A stretch of 64,000 nt of DNA from positions 4,607,843 through 4,671,842 of the forward strand of contig JAEMBT020000003.1 of the NCBI GenBank assembly GCA_018873245.2. The letters run 5' to 3'. This stretch comes from Archegozetes longisetosus (taxonomy: Eukaryota; Arthropoda; Arachnida; Sarcoptiformes; Trhypochthoniidae). Below are positions 12,038 to 25,282 of this stretch, in pieces. Made by a program: the position numbers and the translations under genes. Within the stretch, counting starts at the first letter, position 1. The number at the start of each line of letters is the position of its first letter. The notes under the pieces are model-generated. The model saw only the letters and a program-made list of their open reading frames with translations, was not told the DNA's origin and did not search any database.

Positions 12038-13730
12038 ATGCCAGCTCTAAGACATCAAATCAAAACCAGATTCTCTTCAAAGGCTTCGAATTTTTCAAAA
12101 AGATATTTGAAATCTGATGTAAAGAGAATTGATCCTAACAAGAGATCGAATCGATTCGATAAAAGCAATGACATTCAGCGTATCGATCGATTCAATGCAA
12201 GACTTGGTAATAAACTTGTTTTAAATAATAATAATAGTAATAAAGTGAGGGAAAATCTTAACAAGAGAACCAAACGAAGACAACGCAAACGATTGGCGCA
12301 CAAAAAATACAAATTCACAAAAGCTAACAAAGATAAGAGAAAATTAGATAAATTATGCGAATCTCGCGATGTTTTGCCTCTCGTCAAAAAAAAGCCAACA
12401 AAAAAACAACTAAGAATCTCCTGAAAGCCAGACAATCCCTCGAACCTGCCCTGGCCTTCAAGATTGATAAAGATAAAGTTAACCAAGTATCAGATTTGAT
12501 AACTAGTTCGTGCAAAACTAACACTAATGCTATCAAATCGAGTCCGTATCCAGCAATAGCTGATAGAAACAGTTGTGAAGAAACAGACAATTTCGGTGAG
12601 ACGTGCAGAAAATCGATTGACTTCTACTGTAAAGAAACGATTGATGAGCAAAGTTTGACTCCAATGAATAGCATTTACCAAAATAATGAAACTAAAGTAA
12701 ATGCCTTTAATGATAGTTTTAATAATAAGATAAACAATAGCTTTATTAGTAATCTTAACGATAACGATAAGAATTGCGACATCAAAAATGACAATAAAGT
12801 ACAAATTCATTGTTCATCACTCTATAACCACTCACTCTCATCGAATGACAGCAGAGATATTACCGAAGAATGGGATCAATTCGATCCCTACTACTTCATC
12901 AAAAATCTTCCTCCACTGACGCCCGAAATGCGATGGCGTTGTCCTGCACTACCGCTTAAAACTAGAAGTTCTCCTGAATTTACTCTGGTATTGGACTTGG
13001 ACGAGACTTTAGTTCACTGTTCGCTCACTGAATTAGAAGACGCCACTTTCACGTTTCCAGTGAACTTTCAAGAAAATCAGTACAAAATTTATGTCAGAAC
13101 CAGGCCCTACTTCCGAGAATTCTTGGAAAGAGTTTCCCAATTGTTCGAAGTTATACTTTTCACTGCATCTAAAAAAGTTTATGCTGATAAGCTCTTGAAT
13201 CTTTTAGACCCTGAAAGAAAACTTGTTAAGTAAGTAAAACGTCAACATTTCGCATGTTTTCACTTCATTTCATAATTTTATTATCAAATTTCATAATTTT
13301 ATTATCAGATTTCGACTATTTCGTGAGCATTGCGTGTGCGTCAGCGGAAATTACATCAAAGACCTTAATATTTTAGGACGAGATTTATCGAAGACTATTA
13401 TCATCGATAACTCTCCTCAGGCTTTTGGATACCAAGTAAATTCAAATTATTGAAATTTTTCAACCGTTTTTACTCAAAGTTGATATTAATATTTATTTAT
13501 GCAGTTGGAAAATGGAATCCCAATAGAAAGTTGGTTTATGGACAGAAGTGACTCGGAGTTGCTAAAATTGTTACCATTTCTGGAAGATTTAGTCTCATCT
13601 GTAAGATTAACACTATTATCCCAACTATTATCCTAAAATCTAACTTGATTTGTATTTTGAACAGAAAGAAGACGTGAGACCACTTATATGCAATAAATAC
13701 CATCAATCATGTTTCGCATCAATTGAATGA
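12038..13730 (+). CDS. CTDSPL2: CTD small phosphatase-like protein 2 (HAD-family)
   Basis: A predicted FCP1/SCP-type serine phosphatase of the HAD superfamily; human CTDSPL2/SCP4 is a nuclear phosphatase. The exons read are 12038-13229, 13309-13435, 13505-13600 and 13665-13730. The catalytic DLDETLV motif lies at about 12994-13014. It is preceded by FDPYYFIK and PALPLKTRS and followed by [32 protein letters not shown] and [10 protein letters not shown], matching the human protein closely. The N-terminus is extremely basic (NLS-like). It starts at ATG 12038 in one frame, but the phosphatase half is open in another frame from 12352. A one-base frameshift among A-runs at about 12378-12405, or an unrecognised intron, must join them. 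The C-terminus ends soon after EDVRP and differs from the human tail. Confidence 0.88.
13267..13307 (+). repeat. 21 bp tandem duplication inside intron
   Basis: ATTTCATAATTTTATTATCA is repeated at 13267-13286 and 13288-13307, filling half of the 79 bp first intron of the CTDSPL2-like gene. The second copy runs into the splice acceptor AG at 13307-13308. Confidence 0.85.
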
Positions 13731-15864
13731 TTGCAATTATCATGATTACTATTATTATTATTTGCATTGAAATTGTTTCGCATTTGTTAAAGTGCATTAT
13801 GTTTTTTCTATCATTAACCGTTCATTCGATAATCCAATAGTTAACACTTACATAATATTTAGATGTTTTATTATAATTGTTGTCATAATTTGATTTTTAG
13901 ATTAATTGTTTGTCAGATTTGATTATGTTACGATTAATAGCGTTGTTGTCATTTACGTGATTTTAGGTGATGTCATGCCAGTAATTGATTTGTTGAATCA
14001 AAATAATGAGCACTCTATATTTCTTAAGTTTATACAGTTATTGCTCCCTAATTGTTGTCATCAAATTGATAGAGAGAGCATGACATTATGTAAAAAAGAA
14101 ATCATTCATAATTTATATAATATAAATTTAATAATTACTATTATGGACTACTAGTCAGTCGGTCGCTTAAAGCTATTATACGATTTGCCATATTATAAAT
14201 GTTATAATTGATCTCTTGATTATGTTGAGTAAAATAAAATATCTTCAGTCATTAAGATTTATTTCATAAATTATTTGAACTATCTATTGGAAGATAAGAG
14301 ACAGGATATAATTGATAACTTTCAATATAATTGGTCATAATTGAAAAATTGTGATGAAATCAACTAAAGTTTAGTGAAATATGGATTGTAGTTAGATTAT
14401 GTGTTACAATTTGTAATTCCATCAGATTACATGCAAAACAAAGTTGTAGCCAAATAGAAACCTGAGCTTTTTAGTTTTCAAGTTGAAACTATATTTCAAA
14501 ATTTACTGAAAATAAATTCAACTATTCATTTATTATTTTCAAATGACGTATTTTAACAAATCTATTATTCAGCTTCAGTCTTAATTCTATTTTACACACT
14601 TGCGACTCACAACAAGCCCTCATAAAGTTTCAGTCCACAACTTTTTTTCATTTTTCGCATTCACCTAGACTAACTCTTTTGATTTAGCCCTTTTTGCCTA
14701 GTGAATTACGTTTACTCAAAGCGTAAAGTGAATGTGAAATAGTACCAAAATTTCGATTCAGTTTCATGTAGTTTACTGAAAAAATAAGTTGTATTGATGA
14801 AAGCATGCTTTCAATTAGAAATTGCTTTCCAAACATTATTACATTCAATACTATTTGGATGAGTGATTTGTCTTCAAATTTTAAGTAAATATCAATGATT
14901 TCATAGAATAATAGAACAACATTATCAAGTTTGTCCATCAACTAATCAACTGTTTAGAAAACTATTTGAAAACAATACCAACTAAGATTTTGAGACAGTT
15001 ATTTGATTTATGTGAGACATTTATTAGTTACGATACGAGCCAATAGTAGTTTTGTTGGACATATTGTTGTCTCTGATAAATAGCTTAATTATTTTTATGT
15101 GATTTGCTCACTACACAAGTAAAGGCAATAACAACTATTATTGCATCACTTTTCACAATTCGATTATATTATATATGATCTTATAACGTTTGGTCAATTT
15201 AAGAATCGTATAAATTGTGAGTTCATTTTTTTACTTTATCTATTAAGTAATACATTGGTGTATATAGTTATAATTGATTTACTATTGGTATGTAATATAC
15301 TATAATGTATTTCATTTTATAACTCATACCTACAACTAACTCTTAATCAAAGTCTGGCTTTTTTCTTTTCTGCTTGAGTTTCATATTTATTTATTTGATT
15401 GAGAATAAATCCAGTGACTAATTCTGGAAAAACTGGTGATTTTACAAAAATAAGAATTTTCCAGTAATTAGTTATCAGATTTTCCTAAAATAGAATCGTA
15501 TAAAAATTAAATGAGTATAAGAATCGAATGACAAACTCAACGCTGAACAGTGAGGAAAAGTCAGCTTTGATTCCTGTTTCTAACTCCAGCAAAGTTTCTA
15601 TAGTTTAGTAGTCGTCAATCTTTTAGTGCAACTTTTATATCAACTCAACTGAGTATTTGAAAACTGATATCAATTTGAATTATAGAATTTAAAATCTAAC
15701 TAAAATTGTTGCTATAACTCAATATAACTGATGATTTATTGTCATTCATTTTTAAATCAATCTATATTTCTACAGTTTGACTAATTTTCATATCAAGAAT
15801 ATCATTCGACTACATATTAATTTGAATCGAAGCCACGTTTGCGTTACTTATAATCCGATAAGAA
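13731..15864. other. intergenic, no gene seen
   Basis: This stretch separates the CTDSPL2-like stop codon from the GlnRS start. It probably contains the 3' UTR of the former and the promoter of the latter. Short ORFs at 13906 (+) and 14684 (-) show only AT-driven residue composition and no domain. No repeat element was recognised. Confidence 0.6.
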
Positions 15865-18207
15865 ATGTCTGAACAACTACTAAACGAATTTGTATTAATC
15901 GGTTTGAGTCAAGAAAAAGCAAAGGAAACGCTTAAAAACGAAAACTTGAGCAAAAATTTGAAAGACGTAATCGATGAAACGAGTAGACACTTGAATATTA
16001 ACAATGGATTTAATAAATCGATCGGCAAATTGTTATATCAAGCTGCGAGTACTATTAAGTCACAGATCAGAAATCATTTGCCACTTCTTAGTGAATACAT
16101 CGCTAAAGAAAAAATTGATTCTGAATTGAAGTTAAGCGCGGCTATCGATTATCTATTGGCGAACCCTTCAAGTGATATCGACACTAAGGCCTTTGAGTCG
16201 AGTTGTGGAGTTGGAATCTCTATAACTCCCGAACAGATCAAAAGCACAGTCAAAAGTGTTATTGAAAGCAATAAACAAGAAATCATTGAAAAGCGGTATC
16301 GATTTAATAGCGGTTTATTAATGAGTGAAACCAGAAAACGATTAAAGTTTGCGGATGGAAAGATCATTAAAACAGAAGTTGACAATCAATTACTTGAATT
16401 GTTAGGACCTAAAACAGAACAAGATTTGGCCAAACCTGTTAAAGACAAGACTACTAACAAAGCTAGTGAACCAAAGAAACAGACGGTCCCTGAGCCAACA
16501 GATTCAGCGGAAGTTTCTCAGAATATCATTGAATTACTTAAAAATAAAGTCCATTTTCATAAACCGGGAGAAAACTTCAAAACAGATGGTTATGTGGTGA
16601 CGCCTAAGACTATGGATCTGATTGCAAAACACCTGAAAATAACCGGCGGTCAAGTTAGGACTCGATTCCCTCCCGAACCAAACGGTATTCTACATATCGG
16701 TCACGCGAAGGCTATTAACATAAATTTTGGTTATGCGGTGGCACACGATGGGGTCTGCTTTTTGCGTTATGACGACACTAACCCTGAAAAAGAGGAGGAA
16801 AGATTTGTTCGTGAAATCAAAGAAATAGTTGAGTGGTTGGGTTACACGCCTTATAAAATCACCTATTCTTCAGACTATTTCGATGAGCTGTATGAATACG
16901 CGCGTGAGTTGATTACTAGAGACTTGGCGTATGTCTGCCACCAGAAACAGGAGGAGATCAAAGGCTTTAATCCTCCTCCTTCTCCGTGGAGGAATCGACC
17001 AACTAGTGAAAGTCTACAGTTATTCGAAGACATGAAAAAGGGAAAGATCGATGAGGGAGAGGCAACTCTTCGAATGAAAATAACTCTTGAAGAGGGAAAA
17101 CAAGATCCAGTGGCTTATCGAATCAAGTTTTATCCACATCATCGAACTGGCAACAAGTGGTGTATTTACCCAACTTACGACTTCACTCATTGCTTGTGTG
17201 ATTCAATCGAACACATAACCCACTCGTTATGCACTAAAGAGTTTCAGTCTCGTCGATCAGCTTATTATTGGCTCTGCAATTCATTAGACATCTATTGTCC
17301 AGTTCAGTGGGAATACGCCCGACTCAACATGAACTATACAGTTGTCTCCAAGAGGAAGATCGCCAAATTGATATCTGAAAAGATAGTGTCCGATTGGGAC
17401 GATCCGCGACTTTTCACCCTAAGTGCTTTGAGACGACGTGGTTTTCCATCAGAAGCAATCAATTCATTTAGTGCTAAGATGGGTCTAACGGGCGCTCTGA
17501 CTGTTGTCGATCCAGTCATGTTAGAGGCGAGTGTTAGAGATGTTCTCAACTCTACTGCTCCCCGAGCTATGGCTGTATTGAATCCGTTGAAAATCAGAAT
17601 AACTAACTTTCCTTCAGAAACTCCATTAGTGCCAATCTATTTAGAAGTACCAGATTTTCCATCAGATCCTACCAAAACTTCAACGCATTTGATTCCATTC
17701 GAACGAGATATCTATATAGAACGCGACGACTTCCGTGAAGAAACTGATGATAAGAGTTACCGTAGGCTGACAATGAAACAACGAGTTGGATTAAGACATG
17801 CAGGATTTGTGATTGAAGTGACCAAAGTTATCAAAAGAAAAAATGGAGAAATTGATAGTTTGGAAGCCATTTGTTATAAAGCCACAGAAGTTGATAAACC
17901 GAAATCATTTATTCATTGGGTCTCGTGTCCGTTGATATGCGAAATCCGTCTTTACGAACGATTGTTTAATCACAAAAATCCCGAAGACCCCAATGAAGTG
18001 CCGAATGGATTCCTTTCTGATTGCAATAGAGATAGTTTAACTGTAATTAAAGAAGCATTCGTCGACATATCTGTCAAGTACGCCAAAAAATACGATAAGT
18101 TTCAGTTCGAGAGAGTTGGCTTTTTCAGTGCTGACCCTGACTCTAGAGTCGGACGACTTGTCTTCAACAGAACGGTTTTATTGAAAGAAGGAGCAGGAAA
18201 AAATTAA
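15865..18207 (+). CDS. QARS1: glutaminyl-tRNA synthetase, cytosolic
   Basis: Attaches glutamine to tRNA-Gln using ATP; a class I synthetase and member of the animal multisynthetase complex. It is a single uninterrupted exon of 780 codons, close to the 775 residues of the human enzyme. Residues ~1-190 form the eukaryote-specific appended N-terminal domain (helical repeats). The catalytic core begins near [20 protein letters not shown] with the HIGH motif at residues 277-280. [14 protein letters not shown] follows, and the KMSKS-equivalent VSKRK is at ~494-498. The C-terminal part is the anticodon-binding beta-barrel region. The start ATG sits in AAGAAATGTCT with no upstream in-frame alternative. 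A poly(A) signal AATAAA lies at 18338-18343. Confidence 0.97.
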   Translation: MSEQLLNEFVLIGLSQEKAKETLKNENLSKNLKDVIDETSRHLNINNGFNKSIGKLLYQAASTIKSQIRNHLPLLSEYIAKEKIDSELKLSAAIDYLLANPSSDIDTKAFESSCGVGISITPEQIKSTVKSVIESNKQEIIEKRYRFNSGLLMSETRKRLKFADGKIIKTEVDNQLLELLGPKTEQDLAKPVKDKTTNKASEPKKQTVPEPTDSAEVSQNIIELLKNKVHFHKPGENFKTDGYVVTPKTMDLIAKHLKITGGQVRTRFPPEPNGILHIGHAKAININFGYAVAHDGVCFLRYDDTNPEKEEERFVREIKEIVEWLGYTPYKITYSSDYFDELYEYARELITRDLAYVCHQKQEEIKGFNPPPSPWRNRPTSESLQLFEDMKKGKIDEGEATLRMKITLEEGKQDPVAYRIKFYPHHRTGNKWCIYPTYDFTHCLCDSIEHITHSLCTKEFQSRRSAYYWLCNSLDIYCPVQWEYARLNMNYTVVSKRKIAKLISEKIVSDWDDPRLFTLSALRRRGFPSEAINSFSAKMGLTGALTVVDPVMLEASVRDVLNSTAPRAMAVLNPLKIRITNFPSETPLVPIYLEVPDFPSDPTKTSTHLIPFERDIYIERDDFREETDDKSYRRLTMKQRVGLRHAGFVIEVTKVIKRKNGEIDSLEAICYKATEVDKPKSFIHWVSCPLICEIRLYERLFNHKNPEDPNEVPNGFLSDCNRDSLTVIKEAFVDISVKYAKKYDKFQFERVGFFSADPDSRVGRLVFNRTVLLKEGAGKN

Positions 18208-19301
18208 TTCTATTAATGTTTCGGACACTATTACTAACATTTTTAATATAACTTGGAATAACTAAACCTTAGAAATTTTCAGTCTAAAATATTTGTAATT
18301 AAAATCAATTTTGCATTCTTGTTAATGATTTTATTTGAATAAATGGGAGTAAATTATTTGAATTGATTGATGCGATCAAACCTTTGTTTATCTTTAGCTA
18401 GTTTTGTTTTTAACTGATTTCCAACTGTTCTCTAACGAATTGAGTTAAATATATTTTTGATACACGAGATTCCAGGAAAGCTTAAACAATAATCAATCAA
18501 GCAGAAAATAATATACGAAAGGAAACATGAAATAAGATTTATTTAGCTTACGAGAAGTAAGATTCCGATTATAGTTCAATTTATTGCTAATGTAGGGTCT
18601 AGGTATTGAGGAGTCATGTGGTTACCACAACATTGTTTTCCTATATCTAGCATTCCTTATCGAAAACTCAATTCTATTTAATCTAAATTAGTTGCAATGA
18701 TGATATACTCAGCTAAGTTAGGTTAGGTAAGGAGAATGCTAGGCATAGAGGAACAGTGTTGTGGTAATGAAATGACTCTCTTATACCAAAACTAGATTAA
18801 CCATAAACCGAAATCTAGCCAAGATTCTTTGATCCCATTAATGGACCACAAGAGACAATTGCATTCGATCTCTACTCGTTTGAAAAAACCTGATTTGATA
18901 GGTTTGGTAAATAGAAGAAACTATAAATCAAACAAGAGGCAAATGAATAATTTGTTGCTATTTTTATAACAAGAAATCTTTTACAAGGAATTGTTGAAAG
19001 AAATAATATATAATTTATAGATTTACTACTTATAACTTGGAATCATTAAGATTATTTTTGAACCATTGAAAAAACGTTAAGCTCTAAAGTTTGAGATTAA
19101 GGTGAAACTAGTAGCAAAGCTGATTAGAATATCAGGTATATCCCGAACATGTCACCTATTAGTTTACTTAGTTGTGAGTCCTTCCCCGAGGCGTGTCTGA
19201 CATATATCGCTTATTTCGCTTAGAATTTCATTTCTTTCAATTTCAAACTTTGCCGTTAATTTATTTAGTCTTTTAAAATCTAAATATTATAGTTATCAAC
19301 A
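18208..19301. other. intergenic, contains a foldback element
   Basis: After the GlnRS poly(A) signal (18338-18343) this region is noncoding. Its only structured part is the inverted repeat at 18601-18787, listed separately. The last few hundred bases precede the ENPP6-like start and should contain its promoter. No motif stands out. Confidence 0.6.
18601..18787. repeat. foldback element, two ~62 bp inverted arms
   Basis: The left arm (18601-18661) and right arm (18726-18787) are imperfect reverse complements over about 60 bp, by eye near 75-80%. Shared blocks are GAGTCAT, TTACCACAACA-TGTT and CTAGCATTC. The loop is about 64 bp. It could be a foldback MITE or, if transcribed, a long hairpin RNA. 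No target-site duplication was identified. Confidence 0.7.
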
Positions 19302-22300
19302 ATGGATTCATTAAAATTACTGATAAAACTTTTGTTACTAACTTTTCATGTGGTTTTATCAGATCCGATAAACTTGAGGAAAACTCCAAAAACGATATTA
19401 ATATTAGCCGATGGTATCCGATATGATTATGTGAACGACGCAAATTTAACGGGATTTAGCAGGATCGCTAAAAACGGAGTCCGCGCTAAGTACGTTCAGC
19501 CCATATTTCCAGCCAATTCCTACCCAAATTGGTATACAATAGTAACGGGTAAGTTAACTCTTTGGATACTTTAAGCCTTCATTTCACTGACTTGAAAGTT
19601 AGGCTGATTTGCAACCAAGTCTGCAGTGCTGTTTGTGGATACGAATAAAAGATTAAAGTAATTATTTTTTTGTGTAAAAAAGTTTGGTATAGATAAGAGA
19701 GAAACTATTGCCGGTAAGAATTAGTGGCCAAAAATAATAGTAATGTTGAAAGTAAAACGTATGTTTAAATAGGTTATTGACCCAACGGTGTTTTTAATGC
19801 GAGTATTTCACCAAGTCTAGTATTGAGGATAAATGTGGCGCTTTTATTAGTGCTGAATCTCTCTCAGATAGATTTAGTTTGAAATGAAAGTTGAATTCAT
19901 CAATAACAACTTAAGTCTACATGTCATGTCACCCATTAACCCACTCACCTATAAAGTCAATATTATTTTAGCTACAGATTCCAACTTTGCTATCTTTTCT
20001 AAGTAGATCTTATTTGACTCTTTCCTTTTGTTAGCTTGTCCAACAATAGCAAGCTTTAAATGCAAGTTTCTAATATCAATTTGATTCACTTTTCATCTAC
20101 TTTCTCAATGAAACAAAAGTTTAATTTAAAACTATAAATAGTCTGAGCGCTACTTCTGCCATAGTTTTATCTTCGTTATCCTATTTCGCAACTTTTCACT
20201 TCCACCAGTTTGAATAATTTATTAGATTCAGAGAAATTTAAACAGTCAATAGTCGGTCAAGTCAGGCACAAACTTTGTTAATGCTAATCTAATTTCTATT
20301 TGTGCAGTTTGTTTGTTCAACAAAATTCAATTCGATTGATAACCAGAATACAATCGAATGCATAACTTAATCTTCGGTTTTGCTCAACAGTCCAAATGAG
20401 AGCTACAGTCGAATAATTGAGTTTTTAGGCTTGTCGCGTCCAACCAAAGATTTCTGTTATACCAACATCAAAGAGCTTTAACACAGGAACGATAGCTTTT
20501 CGAAATACTTGTATTCCTACAGTTTGAAAATTGATCTGTTTTCTCAAAAGCTTCCTTGTTTTCGTTTCAATAATTTGAAGGTTGTTGAGGTCAATAAATA
20601 AGGCCATTCACTGATTCAAATAGTTATACTAGACTAAGCGATTGGGGGATTATCATAAGTTTAAAAACCAGTAACACGAACACGAACTTAAAAAGTGACA
20701 ACTATTTTTCTTCTACTTCACTTTCAATCTAATCATAAAAATACTTTCACTCATTATTTTCTTTTTCGTTCCGTATAATCGATAACTTTTAGGATAATTT
20801 TAGCTCATTTTATATTATCTTATTGTATTTTCTGATACAGTGTCGAAAATATTTAGAATGTAATGTCAAAATTTGTTAATTGTTTGGGTGGAATATAAAT
20901 ATATTTTGTTACGTTAACACTGCAGTGTTCAATCGATATATTGAATTATTAAGCGAACCATTAAGTGTTTATGCAAATTGCAATCGAAAAGTTAGCTACA
21001 AGCAAGCTAATGAGGACAATAGGCAGAATAGTTAAAAATGAGACAACACTTTCAATGTAGAACAAGAGAAAGTTGTTCGGTTGCCTTTGAAGGAACTGAA
21101 ACTTGGTGTCAAGCATTTATTAAAATACTTCCTATCCTTATGCACCTGACCTAATCTGATAACCTTACATAATGAGACTCGCGAACAGAATATCTGGCAT
21201 TAATTTCCAAGTTTATTCAAATTTCATTTCACCAAACTTGTGCAATGATTAGCGGTCATAAAAGGTCACGAGTTAGAACACTAACCCTAGTCTTAATCTT
21301 CTTTATTGCTTAATCCTTTAAAACATTTCCTATTTGCTTTCTATATTATATGTCATTTGTAACCCTTCAATATGATTATATGTTAACTTCAATCAAATAT
21401 TGGTTTATATTTGAATAATGTCAGTGAGAAATAGTTTCGATCAGGAAGAGCAAGCTTTCAAGTATTTGCACTTTGATGTTTTCTGTTTTAATCAATTTCA
21501 TGGAAACTCTCTAATGCAACTCATAAGATTCCACGCGAGCCTTTAGTTATTATACTAACACTCATTTCTCGACAAATCATTAATTCAAACCCATTAATAG
21601 TTTGGTTTATTTTCGGAAAGTAAGTTTGTTCATAAGAACAGCTGTTCTCTGACATATATTTGCCGGAGCATCAAAACAAATGCGCTTCATTGTCTAAGTT
21701 GATTGAGTTGTCGATCAGTCTGTTTGTTAAAACTGTGTAAATCAAGTTATACTGAAACAGTAGCGGAATCTGCTTTCAAAACAGTCACCCATATAACAGC
21801 ACGCACTAATAAAGTCTATCTAAAGATATCGCGCTTGTCATTCAATTCGAATCAGTCTGAAAATAATCCGCATCAGCACATTTAGTCAAAGTGCTAACTT
21901 AATCCAATATGTGTTCGAATCAGTCCTATCTCTAACTCAGATACTTTATAGCACTTACCCAATAATATGTTTATACAAACTTACTATTTTCATGTTCGTT
22001 TGTCAAGTTATTAGTACTGTTCCGCCACTCAACTTAAATAGACTATCTCTCATTCACTTTATCTCATTTTTGTAAAGTAAGAATAAATAAAAATTAACTG
22101 CTTGGTAAACACTCATTAAACATTCATATTAAGCAAACAATGAATCAAAACCTATCAATTACAAAATTTGACAGTATATTTACACTTTTTGCAAAGGTCT
22201 TTATGGAGAAAGCCATGGAATGGTTCAAAATTTTATGTACGATCCAAAAGAAAAAGATACATTTCTTATGTCTCCACACCCGAACGCATCACACCCTCAC

Positions 22301-23732
22301 TGGTGGAACGAAGCAGAACCTATTTGGATAAACGCCGAGAAGAATGGCTTAAAAACAGCAGTTTACTGGTGGGACGGCTGTCAGGTCAGGATTAAGGGCA
22401 AAGAACCGACTTATTGCCTGGAGTACCAGAGCTATTGGACTTGGTCTAAACCTTATGATGACACTCTGAACGCTTTCTACGAAATCCTCGATAATTTTGA
22501 AACTGATGAATGGCACTTTGGATTAGTTTATTACGAGGCTATCGATGCCATGGGTCACGCTTTCGGATCTGAATCAAGTGAACGATCAGAGGCTGTTCAA
22601 GAATTCGATAAAATATTAACTATACTTCAAGATGAAATTGAGAAAAGGAAAATGCAAGACGAGGTCTGTAATATTTAGATACGATTTGACACTTTTTCAA
22701 AATATCAGATTATCTTTTATGTCATCTTTGTCAATGTTGACTCTTTTGCTCTCAGGTCAATATTGTGGTTGTCAGTGATCATGGAATGATTGAAATCGAC
22801 GAAAACAAGAACACAAAGATGATTGATATCGAGAATATAATCGATGTGAATGATGTACATGTTATGTTAGATCGAGGCACCACTGCTTTCATTATACCAA
22901 ATCCAGGCAGAGAATCAAATGTAAAATTTACTTTTTAATCATATCTAGATTTTATATTATCTCTGGCCTCGAATCATATAATGCAAGTCATTTAAATGTT
23001 GTTATTTAATCAGGTCATAGAAGCACTGACTAAAGCAAATACGAAAGGCTTGAGATTCTATAGGAAGGACGAGATCCCTGTTCGATACCATATTAAAAAT
23101 AATAGAAGGGTTTCACCAATCCTTCTAGTTGCAGAGAAAGGATACTTCGTCCGAGGTGTAGGTATATTACAAATAGTTTTCAGCTTTAGATTTAATCAAG
23201 TTCTTCATTTATATAGTTTTCTCAAAATTCTAAAACCAAACCTGTTTGGGATGTGCTCTATGGGTATGTTATTTAAACCGAATAAACTTGTTTCTCATCA
23301 CTAAAATCATATGTAATCCCAAATTTAGTGGTCATCACGGCTATGATCCTTATGACGTAGAAGAGATGCGTACTATTATGTACGCTCGAGGACCTGGTAA
23401 TCAACCATACACCCAATTGAATCTTTAGATATAAGAAATCTGTTGCTTTCACAGAATGAGCTAATTATCGGTTTATCGTAGGTCTTAGTAAGGACTTTAC
23501 ATCCGAACCATTGATGATGACGGATCACTACAACTTATTGTGTTATATTTTGGGCATTGAAGCTAAGCCTAATAATGGTTCGTGGAATAATGTCAGAGAC
23601 ATGACTGCAGATTCCGGTGCAAAAGCATCAAAATTAATAACATGTAATGTTAACTCAGGCGCTCATCTGACAGTTAGCGTCGTAACATTTTCTATTGTGA
23701 TATTAGGGCTTTTCAAATCTAATGAATTATAA
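19302..23732 (+). CDS. ENPP6: ENPP6-like glycerophosphocholine choline phosphodiesterase
   Basis: Predicted to release phosphocholine from glycerophosphocholine or lysophosphatidylcholine at the cell surface. The exons are 19302-19548, 22197-22663, 22756-22920, 23014-23157, 23217-23263, 23329-23396 and 23482-23732, giving 462 residues (human ENPP6 has 440). A signal peptide occupies ~1-20. Asp37 in ILADGIR is a metal ligand. Ser73 in FPANSYPNWY is in the nucleophile position, and serine there is typical of ENPP6. HPHWWNEAEPIW, PTYCLEYQ, VSDHGM and GGHHGYD follow. The tail has PNNGSWN and ends in a hydrophobic segment, consistent with a GPI anchor. The first intron is 2.65 kb, far longer than its neighbours. 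The 47 nt exon 5 is inferred from phase. Confidence 0.93.
19549..22196 (+). other. long first intron of the ENPP6-like gene
   Basis: This 2648 bp GT-AG intron (GTAAGT donor, GCAAAG acceptor) splits codon phase 1 between IVTG and LYGESHG. It contains transposon-like debris, for example GTGGCCAAAAATAATAG at 19724-19740. It also holds a 60-codon minus-strand ORF at 20425-20607 that I cannot assign. It may hold regulatory sequence, but nothing specific is visible. Confidence 0.75.
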
Positions 23733-25282
23733 CACTTGCTTTAAATCATATCAATTAATATTTAATATTATAAAGTGTGATAAATTGGTCGCAGAAATAA
23801 GTATCCATAATTTGTTTTCTATGTTTTGTAAGATATGATTAATTATAGAGAGCTACATGTGGTCTGAAGTGAGTGTGAAGATAAATAAGTATTTCTGTTG
23901 TTAATTCGTTGTACTCTAATTATTTAGAGTGCTTTCAGTTGACAACAGTCAGTACTATACCAACACATGTTGATTGTATTATAATATTATAAATCATTCA
24001 TAATTTTGATCATTATTCTTATATCACGACTAATGGACAACCATTTCAAACTAAATAATTTTAATTGAATATTATAGAATAAATTTATTGAATCATTGGT
24101 TGCTATCAAATATTGCATTTTTATATATATAGAGTGAATTCAATACTAATTAATCCAAAATTTTGTTTTACATAATAAGGAAATCCGGATTAATTAATGA
24201 ATTAAATGAGGAAATCAGGCTCAATGACAACTTGAATCAGCTAAAAACATAACTATTTTCGAAAAGCTAATTTTAAGTCTGTAAATCACGATTTTAAAAC
24301 CTTTGACCAAATAAGAGAAGCATCTGAAGCATTTGTTAAATGCAAACATCTTTGAAATTCAAGTAATGCATGAATCAAACATAAAGCTGTAACTTTTAAC
24401 TAAACTTTCTGCAAGTTTAACTCAATTAGTTTAGAAATTAGAAATTCATATTTCATAATTTCATCTTGGATTTGAAAGACAAGTTTTGAGAATTTGAATT
24501 CATAAAACAGGAAATTTTTTTTCGATCAATGCTTACGGCAAAAATAGTCGATATTAACTTTTTTATTAACTCAATTAAATCATTCAATGTTTTATTCAAC
24601 TTTGTAAGGAGTTTTAAGATTTTTACTTCTTTTTTGACTGCTTCTAAACTAATTCTTCAAATAGTTTTCATTTAAAGTGATTTGAATTTGTTGGCGGTTA
24701 AAGAAACTATTGTATTCACGCTATTACGTGACTTTCAGGCAAAATAGATATCAGATCAAATTGTATGTTTTGATGATCAGTTAAAAAATAGTTTTTTAGG
24801 CTCAAAACCTTACTCAACATAAGTTGATTCGATAAAATCGCAGCCAGTTATTGCTCGGAACAAACGCAAACTATAAGTAACTCACAATACAATAAGTGGT
24901 CATAAGAATAATTAAGTTATTTTCATTAGTTGCAAGACGTTACGCACTGTTATCGAATAATTTCTACCTTGAGGACATCCGATAAAATTAGACTTTATTT
25001 CAAACGATCTAAGAAATTGAGGTAAGTTAAACTTAGGTGATAAAAAATGAGATAATAAAAAGGATGAATAAGCTTAAGCTGTATTTGAGTTGTAGTTTGT
25101 AGCTGAGAGAGGGCGCAGTTTTTCTTTGTCTGTAGTAAAATAGTATTTGTTTTATGAATGAAACTCATTCAATCAATAGATTTTGTTTATCACAAATTCC
25201 TTTACATAGCTATTACTCATATACTAATCATTACTTCACATTATATAAGATAACTTTTTTTTAATTATGTTTTATATTATCA
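23733..25282. other. intergenic, no gene seen
   Basis: AT-rich noncoding sequence between the ENPP6-like stop codon and the start of the proton-channel-like gene. A possible poly(A) signal (AATAAA) lies near 24079. No ORF, repeat family or RNA gene was recognised. Confidence 0.6.

Noticed and set aside
18716-18731. TTAGG-like units (TTAGGTTAGGTAAGG), as in arthropod telomeres
   Set aside because: Only two to three units, inside the foldback region; too short to be telomeric.
20425-20607. 60-codon minus-strand ORF inside the ENPP6-like intron
   Set aside because: No recognisable domain, no splice chain; likely chance or transposon debris.
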